The notes under the pieces are model-generated. The model had not been told where the DNA came from. It ran no database searches and saw nothing but the letters and a program-made list of their open reading frames with translations. A DNA stretch of 64,000 nt from JACCWM01 sp040393065 (GTDB lineage Bacteria > Myxococcota_A > Bradymonadia > Bradymonadales > Bradymonadaceae): NCBI GenBank assembly GCA_040393065.1, contig JBEBUW010000008.1:8978-72977 (forward strand). Reading direction: 5' to 3'. Shown one piece after another: positions 35,452 to 44,987 of this stretch. Positions within the stretch are counted from its first letter, which is position 1. Each line of letters opens with the position of its first letter. The translations under genes were made by a program, and so were the position numbers.

Positions 35452-37644
35452 ATGTCCACAGCAACCCGCAGTCTGATTCGTGCACCGATAACGATTGAAG
35501 CGAGCTGGCCCACGGGGCTGGCGGTGTTGGCGTCAGTTTTGTATGTGGCCGGGCTGGTCGGCAATGCATTGTTGATGCCGGCGGGCAATGTCGCGGTCGT
35601 GGGCGTTTTGTTGGCGGTGAGCGGCTGGTTGGCGTGGCAGAATCATCGTTCGCGAGCGCTGGCAGGGATTGGTTTTGAGTTTGAGCGTGCGCTTTTGGCG
35701 GTGGCCACGGCATTGATCGCGACGCGGACGTTGGGACTGTGGGGGATCGAAACGTATGCGCTGGTGTATCTGGTGGTTGCGCTTGTGGTGGCGTTGCATC
35801 CGCCGAAGGTCAGTGCGCTGGCGGTGGGCGCGGCACTTGCGCTGGAGTGGTTGAGTCAGTTGTTTGGCACGGCGAGTGGGGTGTGGCTGGAGAGTGGTAC
35901 GAGTTTTGGGGTGGAGCAGGTGGACTGGACGCTGGCGGTGTCGCGCAGTGTGTTTGTGATCGCGTTCGGGTTGCTGAGCTATTTTGTGCACGGACGTGAG
36001 GCGCTGGAGCGGCGGCAGCGTTATCGGCAGGAGGTCGAAGAAGAGCGCGAGAAGATGCTGGTGGAGGCGCGCGAGTTTCGGCTTTTGCATTCGGGGCGCT
36101 CGGATGCGACGTTGATGCAACGCGAGCAGGCGGAGGAATTGATCGTGCGTGATGCGGTGGATGCCGTGCAGCATACGATTTATGTGAGCCTGGAGCTTTT
36201 GAAGACGGCGTTGCATTGCCATACGTGTGTTTTGTTGTGGTTTGATGTGCGCAATGAAAAGTTGCGGATCAAAGAGCTTGTGAGCGATAGCGATGCGATT
36301 GCCGAGGAGGAGATCGAGCCGGCGCGCGGCGTGATCGGGCCGATTACGCGTAGTCGGGAGCTGGTGAATTTGCGGGATATCCGGGCCGGGTTCCGGGGAC
36401 TTTCGTATTATCGCGAGCCGCAGAAGGTGACGGCGTTTCTGGGCGTTCCGGTGATCGAGAACGGGCATTTGCGTGGTGTTTTGTGTGTCGACCACGTGGG
36501 TGAGAAGAGTTTTGGGCCGGAGGCGGAAAAGGTCGTGCAGGAGACGGCGACGTATATTTTGCGGGCGATTCAAAACGAGCGGATGTTTAGCAGCATTGAG
36601 CGGACGCGTTATGAGCTGGGTCGTTTTTATGAAGCGAGTCGCAAGCTGAATGACGTGTTGACGCCGGCCGATGTTTATAAAGTCGCGCTGGAAAGTGTGG
36701 GTGAGATTGTAGCCTATGATTTTGCCGCGCTTACGATGTTTGACGAAGAAACAAATACGCATTCGATTGCGGTTGTGGATAGTAGCGCGAAGTTGGAGAC
36801 GGACGTCGCGAGCTGGGTAGGAACGAGTTTTGAGAGCAATCAAGGACTGGTTTCGATGGTCGTGAACAACCGACATTATTTGCCGTTCGGCGGTCATTTC
36901 CGGGATGGAACTTCGGTGGTTTTCACGCGTGAGCAGCGGTTTGAGGATATGAAAAGCATGCTCGTTATGCCGCTGATTGTTCAGGATCGTCCACTGGGTA
37001 CGTTTGTAATTGCGCATCGTGAGGCCCATCAGTTTTCTACCGAGCGTCGCGAGATGTTGGAGGTCGTATCCAACCAGGTGGCGATCACGCTTCATAACTC
37101 GTATCTCTATGAAAAGATGGAGAAAATGGCGAGTCTGGATGGGCTGACGGGACTGGCGAACAGGAGGACTTTTCAGGAGAAGTTGTCGGAAGCGATGGCG
37201 CGCCATAAGCGTTCCGGGCGTAGTTTTGGTCTGATCATCATGGATATCGATCACTTCAAATCGGTGAATGATACGTATGGTCATCCGGTTGGTGACGAGG
37301 TTTTGCGCGAGGTCGGCAAGCTGTTCAAGGCTTGTTTGCGTGAGGTCGACGTGCCGGCGCGTTATGGCGGTGAGGAGTTTGTCGTGATTCTGGAAGAAAC
37401 GGAGCTTGCTGCGGGCCGTCAGGTTGCAGAGCGACTGCGCGTGGAGATGAGCAAGCTGGTGTTTCAGACGGAGAAGGGACCGCTGCAGTGTACGATCAGT
37501 ATGGGTTATGCAGTGGGGCCGTTTGATAGCAGTGATCCGCAGACGTTGATCGATCTGGCTGATCAGGCCTTGTATCATTCCAAGAATACGGGACGTAATC
37601 GGGTTACTGTGTATCAGGAAATGCAGGTAGGAAAGTCTAACTAA
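35452..37644 (+). CDS. Diguanylate cyclase with membrane part and two GAF domains
   Basis: Makes cyclic di-GMP. The 730-residue protein has about six hydrophobic segments in its first 190 residues, a coiled region, two GAF-type domains (about 235-390 and 400-555) and a GGDEF domain from about 565. The active site is GGEEF near residue 640, and the inhibitory I-site RxxD (REVD) lies exactly five residues ahead of it, so the enzyme is likely active and product-inhibited. DGLTGLANRRTF and MDIDHFKSVNDTYGH are canonical. No EAL domain. GAAGG precedes the ATG. Confidence 0.95.
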   Translation: MSTATRSLIRAPITIEASWPTGLAVLASVLYVAGLVGNALLMPAGNVAVVGVLLAVSGWLAWQNHRSRALAGIGFEFERALLAVATALIATRTLGLWGIETYALVYLVVALVVALHPPKVSALAVGAALALEWLSQLFGTASGVWLESGTSFGVEQVDWTLAVSRSVFVIAFGLLSYFVHGREALERRQRYRQEVEEEREKMLVEAREFRLLHSGRSDATLMQREQAEELIVRDAVDAVQHTIYVSLELLKTALHCHTCVLLWFDVRNEKLRIKELVSDSDAIAEEEIEPARGVIGPITRSRELVNLRDIRAGFRGLSYYREPQKVTAFLGVPVIENGHLRGVLCVDHVGEKSFGPEAEKVVQETATYILRAIQNERMFSSIERTRYELGRFYEASRKLNDVLTPADVYKVALESVGEIVAYDFAALTMFDEETNTHSIAVVDSSAKLETDVASWVGTSFESNQGLVSMVVNNRHYLPFGGHFRDGTSVVFTREQRFEDMKSMLVMPLIVQDRPLGTFVIAHREAHQFSTERREMLEVVSNQVAITLHNSYLYEKMEKMASLDGLTGLANRRTFQEKLSEAMARHKRSGRSFGLIIMDIDHFKSVNDTYGHPVGDEVLREVGKLFKACLREVDVPARYGGEEFVVILEETELAAGRQVAERLRVEMSKLVFQTEKGPLQCTISMGYAVGPFDSSDPQTLIDLADQALYHSKNTGRNRVTVYQEMQVGKSN

Positions 37645-37743
37645 GCAGGTTGCAGGGTTGGAGTTTTCACTTTCAATGGGTCGTATTCACTTTCTCAACG
37701 TGTGCGGGAAGGATGGCATGCGTTGGGACTAAAGCGAGGCACT

Positions 37744-39126
37744 ATGGCTAAGAATTTTGTCGTCGATACCAACGTGCTACTCCATGATCCGCGCGCTATT
37801 TTTCGATTCAAGGAAAATACCGTCATCATTCCGATTTATGTGATCGAGGAAATCGATACTTTTAAGCGGGATTTGAGCGAGCTTGGCCGAAATGCGCGCG
37901 AGGTCAGTCGTATTCTGGATGAATATCGTCAGCGAGGTAGTCTGAATACGGGGGTTCCGCTGGATGATGGCGGGATGTTGCGTGTTTCGTATGCGACGAA
38001 AGCGCCGGGGCAGCAGTTTTTGCATTCAGATCAGAAGGATAATTTGATTCTGGGTGTTGCGCTCGAGGTTCAGGAAAAGGAGCCGGATGTGGAGTGCATC
38101 ATGATCAGCAAGGACACGAATTTGCGTGTTCGGGCGGATGCGCTGGGCTTGAAGGCGGAGAATTTCGAGGAAGAAGATATTGCGTCGGTGAGCGAGTTGT
38201 ATCCGGGTGCGAGCGAGTTTGTGGTGCCGGATGTGTTGATCGCGGAGCTGCATGAGAAGAATGAACTGACGTTGAATTTGAAAGAATACGCCACGGGTCG
38301 CATCTACGGCGGGGATTCTGGTTCGCCGTCGCCTGCGCGTGGGTTTTATAACAACGAGTACGTTTTGTTGCGGACGGAGACGGATAATCAAACGTCTCTG
38401 GGGCGGATGCATATTGATTCGCCGGATGATGAGACGGGCACGATTCGTCCGCTGACGCGTGTGCGGGATCAGATCTGGGGAATTAAGCCGCGCAATAAGG
38501 AGCAGTATTTTGCGCTGGATGCGCTGTTGGATGACAGCGTTCGGCTGGTGACTCTGATCGGGAAGGCGGGAACGGGCAAGACGCTTCTGGCGATTGCGGC
38601 AGGTCTTCGCAAGGTCACGGAAGAGCAGAATTATCATAAGCTGGTGGTAAGCCGGCCGATTTTTCCGATGGGGCGCGATATTGGTTATTTGCCCGGGACG
38701 TTGGAAGAAAAGCTAGATCCGTGGATGCAGCCGATTTTTGATAATGTCGAGTATTTGATGGGGATCAGTCGCGCCGATAAGCGGGCGGGGCGTGGTGCGG
38801 ACGAGCTCAAAGCGATGGGGATCATTGAGATTGAGCCGCTGACGTATATTCGCGGTCGTTCGCTGCCGAATCTGTTTATGATTGTGGATGAGGCGCAGAA
38901 CCTGACGCCGCACGAGGTGAAGACGATTTTGACGCGTGTGGGCGAGGGGACCAAGATTGTGCTGACGGGAGATCCGTATCAGATCGACAATCCTTATGTG
39001 GACAGCGAATCGAACGGGTTGACCTATGTGGTCAACCGGTTCAAGGGCCAGAAATCGGCTGCGACGGTGAGTTTGTTCAAGGGCGAACGGTCGGAGCTGG
39101 CGGAGCTGGCGGCGAATTTGCTGTGA
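37744..39126 (+). CDS. PIN-PhoH family protein (PhoH2-like)
   Basis: A 460-residue protein with an N-terminal PIN nuclease domain (FVVDTNVLLHD, VIEEID and SKDTNLRVRADALG hold acidic residues) and a C-terminal PhoH ATPase domain from about 250 (Walker A GKAGTGKTLLAIA, Walker B LFMIVDEAQNLTPHE, then VLTGDPYQID). Family members act on RNA as helicase-nuclease; toxin roles have been proposed. The ATG at 37744 gives the usual N-terminus; an upstream in-frame start at 37702 adds 14 residues. It is on the same strand as the GGDEF gene, 99 bases away. Confidence 0.93.
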   Translation: MAKNFVVDTNVLLHDPRAIFRFKENTVIIPIYVIEEIDTFKRDLSELGRNAREVSRILDEYRQRGSLNTGVPLDDGGMLRVSYATKAPGQQFLHSDQKDNLILGVALEVQEKEPDVECIMISKDTNLRVRADALGLKAENFEEEDIASVSELYPGASEFVVPDVLIAELHEKNELTLNLKEYATGRIYGGDSGSPSPARGFYNNEYVLLRTETDNQTSLGRMHIDSPDDETGTIRPLTRVRDQIWGIKPRNKEQYFALDALLDDSVRLVTLIGKAGTGKTLLAIAAGLRKVTEEQNYHKLVVSRPIFPMGRDIGYLPGTLEEKLDPWMQPIFDNVEYLMGISRADKRAGRGADELKAMGIIEIEPLTYIRGRSLPNLFMIVDEAQNLTPHEVKTILTRVGEGTKIVLTGDPYQIDNPYVDSESNGLTYVVNRFKGQKSAATVSLFKGERSELAELAANLL

Positions 39127-39153
39127 TGTTTTGATGTTTTTGAAAGCCTGGGA

Positions 39154-40212
39154 CTAAGCGAGTGGCTGACCGTAGAGTTTTTCTTCGACGATACGGTCAG
39201 TCACGACGTTTGTGGGCATGTTTTCGCTGCGGCTGCGCTCGAAGATTTCGAGCATGGTGTCGTAGATTGCAACGATCTGAGCGTTCACTTTTTTGGGGTC
39301 GTAGCTGCTGTATTCTGCGGCGGCGTTGATCAGTCCACCGGCGTTGATCGCGTAATCGGGAGCGTAGAGAATGCCGCGCTCCAGCAGGCGGCTGCCGTGG
39401 AGGTTTTCCGCGAGCTGGTTGTTGGCGGAGCCTGCGACGATCTGGCAGCGCAGGGCGGGCAGGGTGTGGTCGTTGATCGCGGCGCCGAGTGCGCAGGGCG
39501 AGAAAATGTCGCATTCGATGGCGAAAATTTCGGCGGGAGAGACGATGGCGGCGCCGAATTCATCGGCACAGCGTTCGGCGGCTTCGGGGCGGATGTCGGC
39601 GATGGTCAGGCGCGCGCCGGCTTCGTGCAGGCGTCTGGCGAGCAGATAGCCGACGTTGCCGACGCCCTGGATGGCGATGTGTCGGCCGCTGAGATCGTCG
39701 GATCCCCAGGTGAATTTGGCGGCGGCTTCGATACCGCGATGCACGCCGAGTGCGGTGAATGGTGAGGGGTCGCCGGAGCTTCCGCCGTCGCAGTCGTCGT
39801 AGCACAGGACATGTTGGGTTTTGCGGCGAACGATGTTCATGTCGGCAACGTGCGTGCCGCTGTCTTCGGCCGTGATGTAGCGTCCGCCGAGTGAGTCGAC
39901 GAAGCTGCCAAAGGCAGTAAAGATTTGCTCGCGTTGTTCGGGCGTCATGTTGGGCGGTTCGATGATGACGGCTTTTCCGCCGCCGTGGGGAAGGTTGCTG
40001 ATGGCGGCTTTGTAGGTCATGCCTCGGCCAAGGCGGAGGGCATCGCGGATGGCGGCATCGCTTGTGGTGTATTGTAAGAAGCGGCAGCCGCCGATGGCCG
40101 GGCCGAATTTGAGGTTGTGAATGGCCACGATAGCATGCAGACCGATTTCGGCGTCGACGCAAAAGTGGAGGTCTCCATATTGGAGTTGTTGGGCGTATTG
40201 AAAAATGTCCAC
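39154..40212 (-). CDS. Leucine dehydrogenase-family amino acid dehydrogenase
   Basis: Oxidative deamination of a branched-chain amino acid (or phenylalanine) with NAD. The 352-residue protein has GPAIGGCRF (GG motif), MTYKAA with the catalytic lysine, SNLPHGGGKAVI, ITAEDSGT and the Rossmann motif IQGVGNVGYLLAR. Fits leucine dehydrogenase in length. The start is taken as GTG 40212 since GGAG lies seven bases upstream and downstream protein begins as in the family; longer frame to 40317 has no support. Specificity (Leu, Val or Phe) cannot be read from the sequence. Confidence 0.9.
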   Translation of the reverse strand: MDIFQYAQQLQYGDLHFCVDAEIGLHAIVAIHNLKFGPAIGGCRFLQYTTSDAAIRDALRLGRGMTYKAAISNLPHGGGKAVIIEPPNMTPEQREQIFTAFGSFVDSLGGRYITAEDSGTHVADMNIVRRKTQHVLCYDDCDGGSSGDPSPFTALGVHRGIEAAAKFTWGSDDLSGRHIAIQGVGNVGYLLARRLHEAGARLTIADIRPEAAERCADEFGAAIVSPAEIFAIECDIFSPCALGAAINDHTLPALRCQIVAGSANNQLAENLHGSRLLERGILYAPDYAINAGGLINAAAEYSSYDPKKVNAQIVAIYDTMLEIFERSRSENMPTNVVTDRIVEEKLYGQPLA

Positions 40213-40485
40213 AAGATTCTCCTGACGAATGGCGCGAGAGGGGTGCGGCTGAGGGTGATGGGGAGTTTTGAACCGTGATTGCGGGATGTTGAGTCGGCTC
40301 CGAAGTGAAATCGACAAGCCTGTAAAACTAGCAGATCGTTATGATTTGTAGCAAAGTCAATTTGTGACAGGATGAAGTGAGAATTCTGGTCTTGACCGGT
40401 TGTGTGTAGGTGCCCAATGTTGTGCGGGCTGAATGTGCCAGCTAAAAAATTCGCGTATCTTTCTAATGTTTAAGAGATAATCTGC

Positions 40486-42222
40486 ATGACTACGGCAATA
40501 TGTTCTACTTGTGGCACGCGTAATTTGAGCGGAGTTTCGCAGTGCCGCCGCTGTCAGACTTCGCTGGTTTCTGTGGTAGGTGATTCTCATGACACGGTGC
40601 GTGGGACGCCAACCTCAGTGTTGTTGAACGAGCGTTGGGTCGTGTTGGGGCCATTGCCAGAGGCTGAAAATCCAAATTTATGGCTTGGTAAGGATTTGTC
40701 GAGCCATCAGGCGGTGGCGATCAAGGTATTGGAGGCGGCAGAAACAGAGCGCTTGCGGCAGAAGTTTGTGAAGGGCGCTCATGCGTTGGCCGAGCTTGTT
40801 CACCCGAATTTGGTGCACGTATTGGACGTCGTCGAGGATAACCAGCGGGTTGCTTATGTGATGGAGCGGGTGCGGGGACAGTCTTTGAGTGAGCTTTTGA
40901 TACGGCGTGAGCGTTTGCCGGTGGCCGTTGCGCTGGAGATCGGGCGGCAGGTTTTGAGCGGGCTTGGTTGTTTGCATAAGGCCGGGCGGATTCACGGACA
41001 GGTAACGGCTGATAATATTTATGTTTTTGTGAATGAAGAAGGCGACTTTCAGGTGAAGCTGCTTGGAAGCCGTGTTTGTGAGGATACTCTGGCTGGTGGA
41101 GCAACGGCGGCCGGAACGGCAGATCGTTTTGGGACGTTGGTAGGGATGCCGGTAGCTGCGCCGCTTTCCGGTGGAACTGCTGAACATGGTCAGGCAGAAG
41201 CACGTTATGCTGCGCCGGAGCTGCAGTTTTTGCCGGCCAGCGTGCAGAGTGATCTGTATGCACTGGGGATTTGTCTGGCGGATGCGATTTGTGGAGAGCT
41301 TCCGGCGGTATTCTTTGAGATGAATCGTTTTTTGACGGCGGCCGCATCGCGTGACAACAATCTGGGGCGGATACGTCATTTGCTTTTCGAAATCAGTAAA
41401 AATTATCTTGCGGCGGATTTTACAGACGAACATTGCAAGGCGCTGGCATGGATGCTGGCGGCCGATCCGGAGGCGCGTCCTGCGTCTGCTGAAAAAGCGT
41501 GGGAAATCCTGGAGAACGCGCAAAAACAAACGCTTTCTGCACAAATGGTCTGTGTGGCGGAAGGAACGTTTTTTCGTGGCAGTCAGACGGATCATCCGCA
41601 GGCTCGTGACGAAGAGTTTCCGATGGCGCTTGTGCACATCAGCCATTTTTTTATCGATAAAACGCCCGTTACGGCACAGCAGTTTAAGCGATACCTCGAT
41701 GTCACCGGTCAGGCGCCGCCGCCTGGATGGACCGATCATAATGATGTGAGTACGCGTCCCGACGATCCGGTCGTATTTGTGACGTGGGAAGAAGCCAATG
41801 GCTATGCGCGCTGGGCGGGAAAGCATTTGCCGACCGAGGCGGAGTGGGAAAAAGCAGCGCGCGGCACGGATGGGCGAATTTATCCCTGGGGAGATCATGC
41901 GCCGACGACCGAGCTGGCCTGGTTTGGCGAGCAGTCGCATCCAGTTGCGGTGGGTAAGTTTGTGGCCGGGCAAAGTCCGTATGGCGCGCTTGATATGGCC
42001 GGCAATGTTTTTGAGTGGGTTGCAGACTGGTTTGATAAAAACATTTATAAAGCATCCGTCGGAGCCAATCCTGTCGGGCCAGCTTCGGGTAATAAGCGAG
42101 TTCTGCGGGGCGGCTCGTTTACGCATAATGCGTATGCACTGCGGTGTGCGACGCGTGGGCGATATTTTCCGCAGGAACGGCGTGCGAACCACTCTTTTCG
42201 GTGTGCGTGGAAGCTATTGTAA
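40486..42222 (+). CDS. Pseudokinase-formylglycine-enzyme fusion protein
   Basis: A 578-residue three-part protein: a CxxC-x10-CxxC zinc ribbon at the start (CSTCG and CRRC), a protein-kinase fold (about 45-345: VAIKVLEA, LVHPNLVHVLDV, IYVFVNEEGD, APELQFLP, QSDLYALGI), and a sulfatase-modifying (FGE) domain (about 350-578: GTFFRGSQTD, PTEAEWEKAARG, DMAGNVFEWVADWF, VLRGGSF, NHSFRCAW). The kinase catalytic loop is HGQVTADN where HRD is expected and LGS stands where DFG should be, so kinase activity is likely lost. Whether the FGE part is active is unknown; both its Cys pairs could not be confirmed by eye. Confidence 0.88.
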   Translation: MTTAICSTCGTRNLSGVSQCRRCQTSLVSVVGDSHDTVRGTPTSVLLNERWVVLGPLPEAENPNLWLGKDLSSHQAVAIKVLEAAETERLRQKFVKGAHALAELVHPNLVHVLDVVEDNQRVAYVMERVRGQSLSELLIRRERLPVAVALEIGRQVLSGLGCLHKAGRIHGQVTADNIYVFVNEEGDFQVKLLGSRVCEDTLAGGATAAGTADRFGTLVGMPVAAPLSGGTAEHGQAEARYAAPELQFLPASVQSDLYALGICLADAICGELPAVFFEMNRFLTAAASRDNNLGRIRHLLFEISKNYLAADFTDEHCKALAWMLAADPEARPASAEKAWEILENAQKQTLSAQMVCVAEGTFFRGSQTDHPQARDEEFPMALVHISHFFIDKTPVTAQQFKRYLDVTGQAPPPGWTDHNDVSTRPDDPVVFVTWEEANGYARWAGKHLPTEAEWEKAARGTDGRIYPWGDHAPTTELAWFGEQSHPVAVGKFVAGQSPYGALDMAGNVFEWVADWFDKNIYKASVGANPVGPASGNKRVLRGGSFTHNAYALRCATRGRYFPQERRANHSFRCAWKLL

Positions 42223-42253
42223 TCAATCGAAAAATTTTCAGTAAGGAAGTCTT

Positions 42254-44842
42254 GTGAGTACGTCTGCGGTGCCATGGATTGTTTTAAAGTTTGGTGGGAC
42301 GAGCGTTTCATTGCGTGAGCGCTGGGATACGATTGCCCAGGTAGCGCGCGAACGTATTGAGGAAGGGTTCCGGCCGCTGGTGGTGTGCTCGGCGCTGAGT
42401 GGGATTTCTAATGCGCTTGAAAAGCTGCTGGTTCTGGCAAAAAACGGTGATTACGCAGAGCTTCTGGCCGATGTAGAAGCGCGCCATCATGCGCTCGCTG
42501 CTACGATGGGGCTAGATGGCGCAGCGCTGTTGGCGGATTATTTTGCAGAATTGCAGCGCCTGTTGTTGGGGATTTCACTGATAGGAGAAGTCAGTCCACG
42601 TGTGCATGCGCGAGTCCTGGCCATGGGGGAGTTGATGTCGACGCGGCTGGGGGCGGCGTATTTGAATCAAATTCAGGTTGCCACGAAGTGGTGTGATGCA
42701 CGCGAAATGTTGCAATCTGTTTCGGTTCAGAATGCCGGCGAGCATCGTTTGTTTTTGTCGGCTTCGTGTGATGGCGAGCGTAAGCCTGAGCTGGCGAAAA
42801 AACTTGAGGCGATTCAAGAGTCTGTCGTACTGACGCAGGGATTTATCGCTTCTGACGCAGCCGGCGAAACGGTATTGCTCGGTCGGGGTGGCTCGGATAC
42901 CTCGGCTGCTTATCTGGCGGCGGGTGTGGGTGCTGCGCGCCTTGAAATCTGGACGGATGTTCCCGGCATGTTCACTGCCAACCCACGCGATATCCCTTCC
43001 GCCCGCCTGCTGCAGCAGCTTCATTATGATGAGGCGCAGGAGTTGGCGACGATGGGAGCGAAGATTTTGCATCCGCGCTGTCTGCCACCGGTGCGCGCGC
43101 ATCGCATTCCGTTGCATATCAAATGTCTGGAACATCCGGAGCTTGAGGGGACAGTGATTTCAGCTGATGCGCCTGATGCGGGCGCTCAGGTAAAAGCCAT
43201 CAGCGCCAAAACAGGCATTACGCTTGTTTCGATGAATACGCTTGGCATGTGGCAACAGATTGGTTTTTTGGCGGATATTTTTGCTGTGTTTAAGCAAAAC
43301 GGGCTGTCGATCGATCTGGTGACGACATCCGAAGCGAACGTGACTGTGACACTTGATCCGATGGCGAATGCGCTCGAGCCAACGGCGGTCAATCGACTGC
43401 TTGCGGATCTGAAACCGCATTGTGATGCGCGGATCATCGGACCATGCGCGGCTGTCAGCCTGGTGGGGCATAATATTCGCTCGATTCTGCATCGTCTGGC
43501 ACCGGCGTTGGAAGTTTTTGAAGAGCAACATATTTATCTTGTTTCTCAAGCAGCAAGTGATTTGAATCTAACGTTTGTTGTTGCGGAAGATCAGGCGGAT
43601 CGACTTGTTCGGAAGTTGCATTCGTTGTTGTTTCGTGAACGAACGGCAGACGAAACGTTCGGGCCGACCTGGCGAGAGCTTTTTGGAGAGCCACGAGAAA
43701 ATACCGCCTTTCCCGATGCCTGGTGGCGTCGCCGAAAGGATGAGTTGCTGGCACTGGCCGCTGAAAGTCCGCTTTATGTGTATGAGGAGGAAAGTTTGCA
43801 GACTGCTGTCGATTCTCTGCAGGAGATCGAGGCGGTACAGCGAGTTTTTTATGCGATCAAGGCCAACTCTAATCCGGATATTCTGGAGGTTTTCTATCGA
43901 GCGGGCATCGGTTTTGAGTGCGTTTCGATTGGGGAGCTGAATCATGTCTGGGAGTTATTTCCAGATATCGAAGCAGAACGTGTGCTGTTTACGCCGAATT
44001 TTGCGGCGCGAGATGAGTATGTGCGGGCTTTCGAGAAGGGCGCATGGGTGACGCTGGATAACTTGCATCCTGTGGAGGAATGGCCGGATGTTTTTCGCGG
44101 CAAATCTGTACTTGTGCGCGTAGATCCGGGGCAAGGGCGTGGTCATCACAAATACGTTCGCACGGCCGGACAGCAGTCAAAGTTTGGTATTGAGCCCGCG
44201 AATCTGGAGTCTCTGAGCGAAAGAGCCCGGGAGATTGGATTGAAAGTTGTGGGTCTGCATGCCCATGTTGGCAGTGGTGTGCGTTCGTCGGAAACCTGGG
44301 GGCAGATCGCGTTGTTTTTGGAACAGTGCGTGCAGCATTTTCCTGATGTTCGAATTCTTAATCTTGGTGGTGGGCTCGGTGTCCCAGAACGAGCGAATCA
44401 GAATGCGCTCGATCTCGCGGAGCTCGGAAGAACATTGGCGGATTTTCGGACGGCGCATCCGCAATTTGAGCTGTGGTTAGAACCCGGTCGTTATCTGGTC
44501 GCACAGGCGGGAGTGCTGCTGGGCCGTGTCACGCAGCTGAAGCAAAAGGGAACAATGCATTATGTAGGCATTGACGCCGGTATGAACTCGTTGATTCGGC
44601 CGGCGTTGTATGGCGCCTATCACGAGATTGTGAATTTGAGTCGATTGGACGAGGTGCCTGGTATCGAAGCCGAGATCGTGGGGCCGATCTGCGAAAGCGG
44701 TGACGTACTTGGTCATATGCGCCGCCTTCCGGTGACGAAAGAAGGAGACGTCCTTTTGATCGCTACAGCCGGAGCGTACGGTAGGACGATGAGTTCCCGT
44801 TACAATTTACGTGAACCGGCCGGCGAGCGGTTTTTGAGGTGA
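42254..44842 (+). CDS. Aspartate kinase-diaminopimelate decarboxylase fusion
   Basis: The first and last enzymes of lysine synthesis in one 862-residue chain. Residues 1 to about 460 are an aspartokinase with LKFGGTSVS, LGRGGSDTSAAYLA, WTDVPGMFTANPR and ACT-type regulatory domains. About 490-862 is a PLP-dependent diaminopimelate decarboxylase: VFYAIKANSNPDIL (lysine near 535), HAHVGSGV, LGGGLGVPE, EPGRYLVAQAG, and CESGDVLG. Such fusions are known from Xanthomonas and Xylella. The start is GTG with AAGGAAG before it. An intrinsic terminator follows. Feedback control by lysine through ACT domains is likely, not shown. Confidence 0.95.
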   Translation: MSTSAVPWIVLKFGGTSVSLRERWDTIAQVARERIEEGFRPLVVCSALSGISNALEKLLVLAKNGDYAELLADVEARHHALAATMGLDGAALLADYFAELQRLLLGISLIGEVSPRVHARVLAMGELMSTRLGAAYLNQIQVATKWCDAREMLQSVSVQNAGEHRLFLSASCDGERKPELAKKLEAIQESVVLTQGFIASDAAGETVLLGRGGSDTSAAYLAAGVGAARLEIWTDVPGMFTANPRDIPSARLLQQLHYDEAQELATMGAKILHPRCLPPVRAHRIPLHIKCLEHPELEGTVISADAPDAGAQVKAISAKTGITLVSMNTLGMWQQIGFLADIFAVFKQNGLSIDLVTTSEANVTVTLDPMANALEPTAVNRLLADLKPHCDARIIGPCAAVSLVGHNIRSILHRLAPALEVFEEQHIYLVSQAASDLNLTFVVAEDQADRLVRKLHSLLFRERTADETFGPTWRELFGEPRENTAFPDAWWRRRKDELLALAAESPLYVYEEESLQTAVDSLQEIEAVQRVFYAIKANSNPDILEVFYRAGIGFECVSIGELNHVWELFPDIEAERVLFTPNFAARDEYVRAFEKGAWVTLDNLHPVEEWPDVFRGKSVLVRVDPGQGRGHHKYVRTAGQQSKFGIEPANLESLSERAREIGLKVVGLHAHVGSGVRSSETWGQIALFLEQCVQHFPDVRILNLGGGLGVPERANQNALDLAELGRTLADFRTAHPQFELWLEPGRYLVAQAGVLLGRVTQLKQKGTMHYVGIDAGMNSLIRPALYGAYHEIVNLSRLDEVPGIEAEIVGPICESGDVLGHMRRLPVTKEGDVLLIATAGAYGRTMSSRYNLREPAGERFLR

Positions 44843-44892
44843 ACGTAGAGCTGGGGGGCTATGGTTGTGAGTCCGGATAATTTTCAAAAAAA

Positions 44893-44928
44893 CTTCCTGT
44901 TATCTGTTCAGTACAGATAACAGGAAAT
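44893..44928. terminator. Intrinsic terminator
   Basis: A perfect 14-bp AT-rich stem (TTCCTGTTATCTGT with ACAGATAACAGGAA, loop TCAGT) flanked by A and T runs on both sides. It lies 50 bases after the LysC-LysA fusion and 60 bases before the convergent C45 gene's stop. Confidence 0.85.
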
Positions 44929-44987
44929 TTATTGAAAATGGGCACAAAGCTCGGTGTTCGGGCAAATCATTTGCTTTAGAAAAAGTG

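Noticed and set aside
35533..37578. 681-codon frame on the minus strand
   Set aside because: Antisense to the diguanylate cyclase; no domain and shadow-like composition.
40678..42192. 504-codon frame on the minus strand
   Set aside because: Antisense to the pseudokinase-FGE gene; no recognisable domain.
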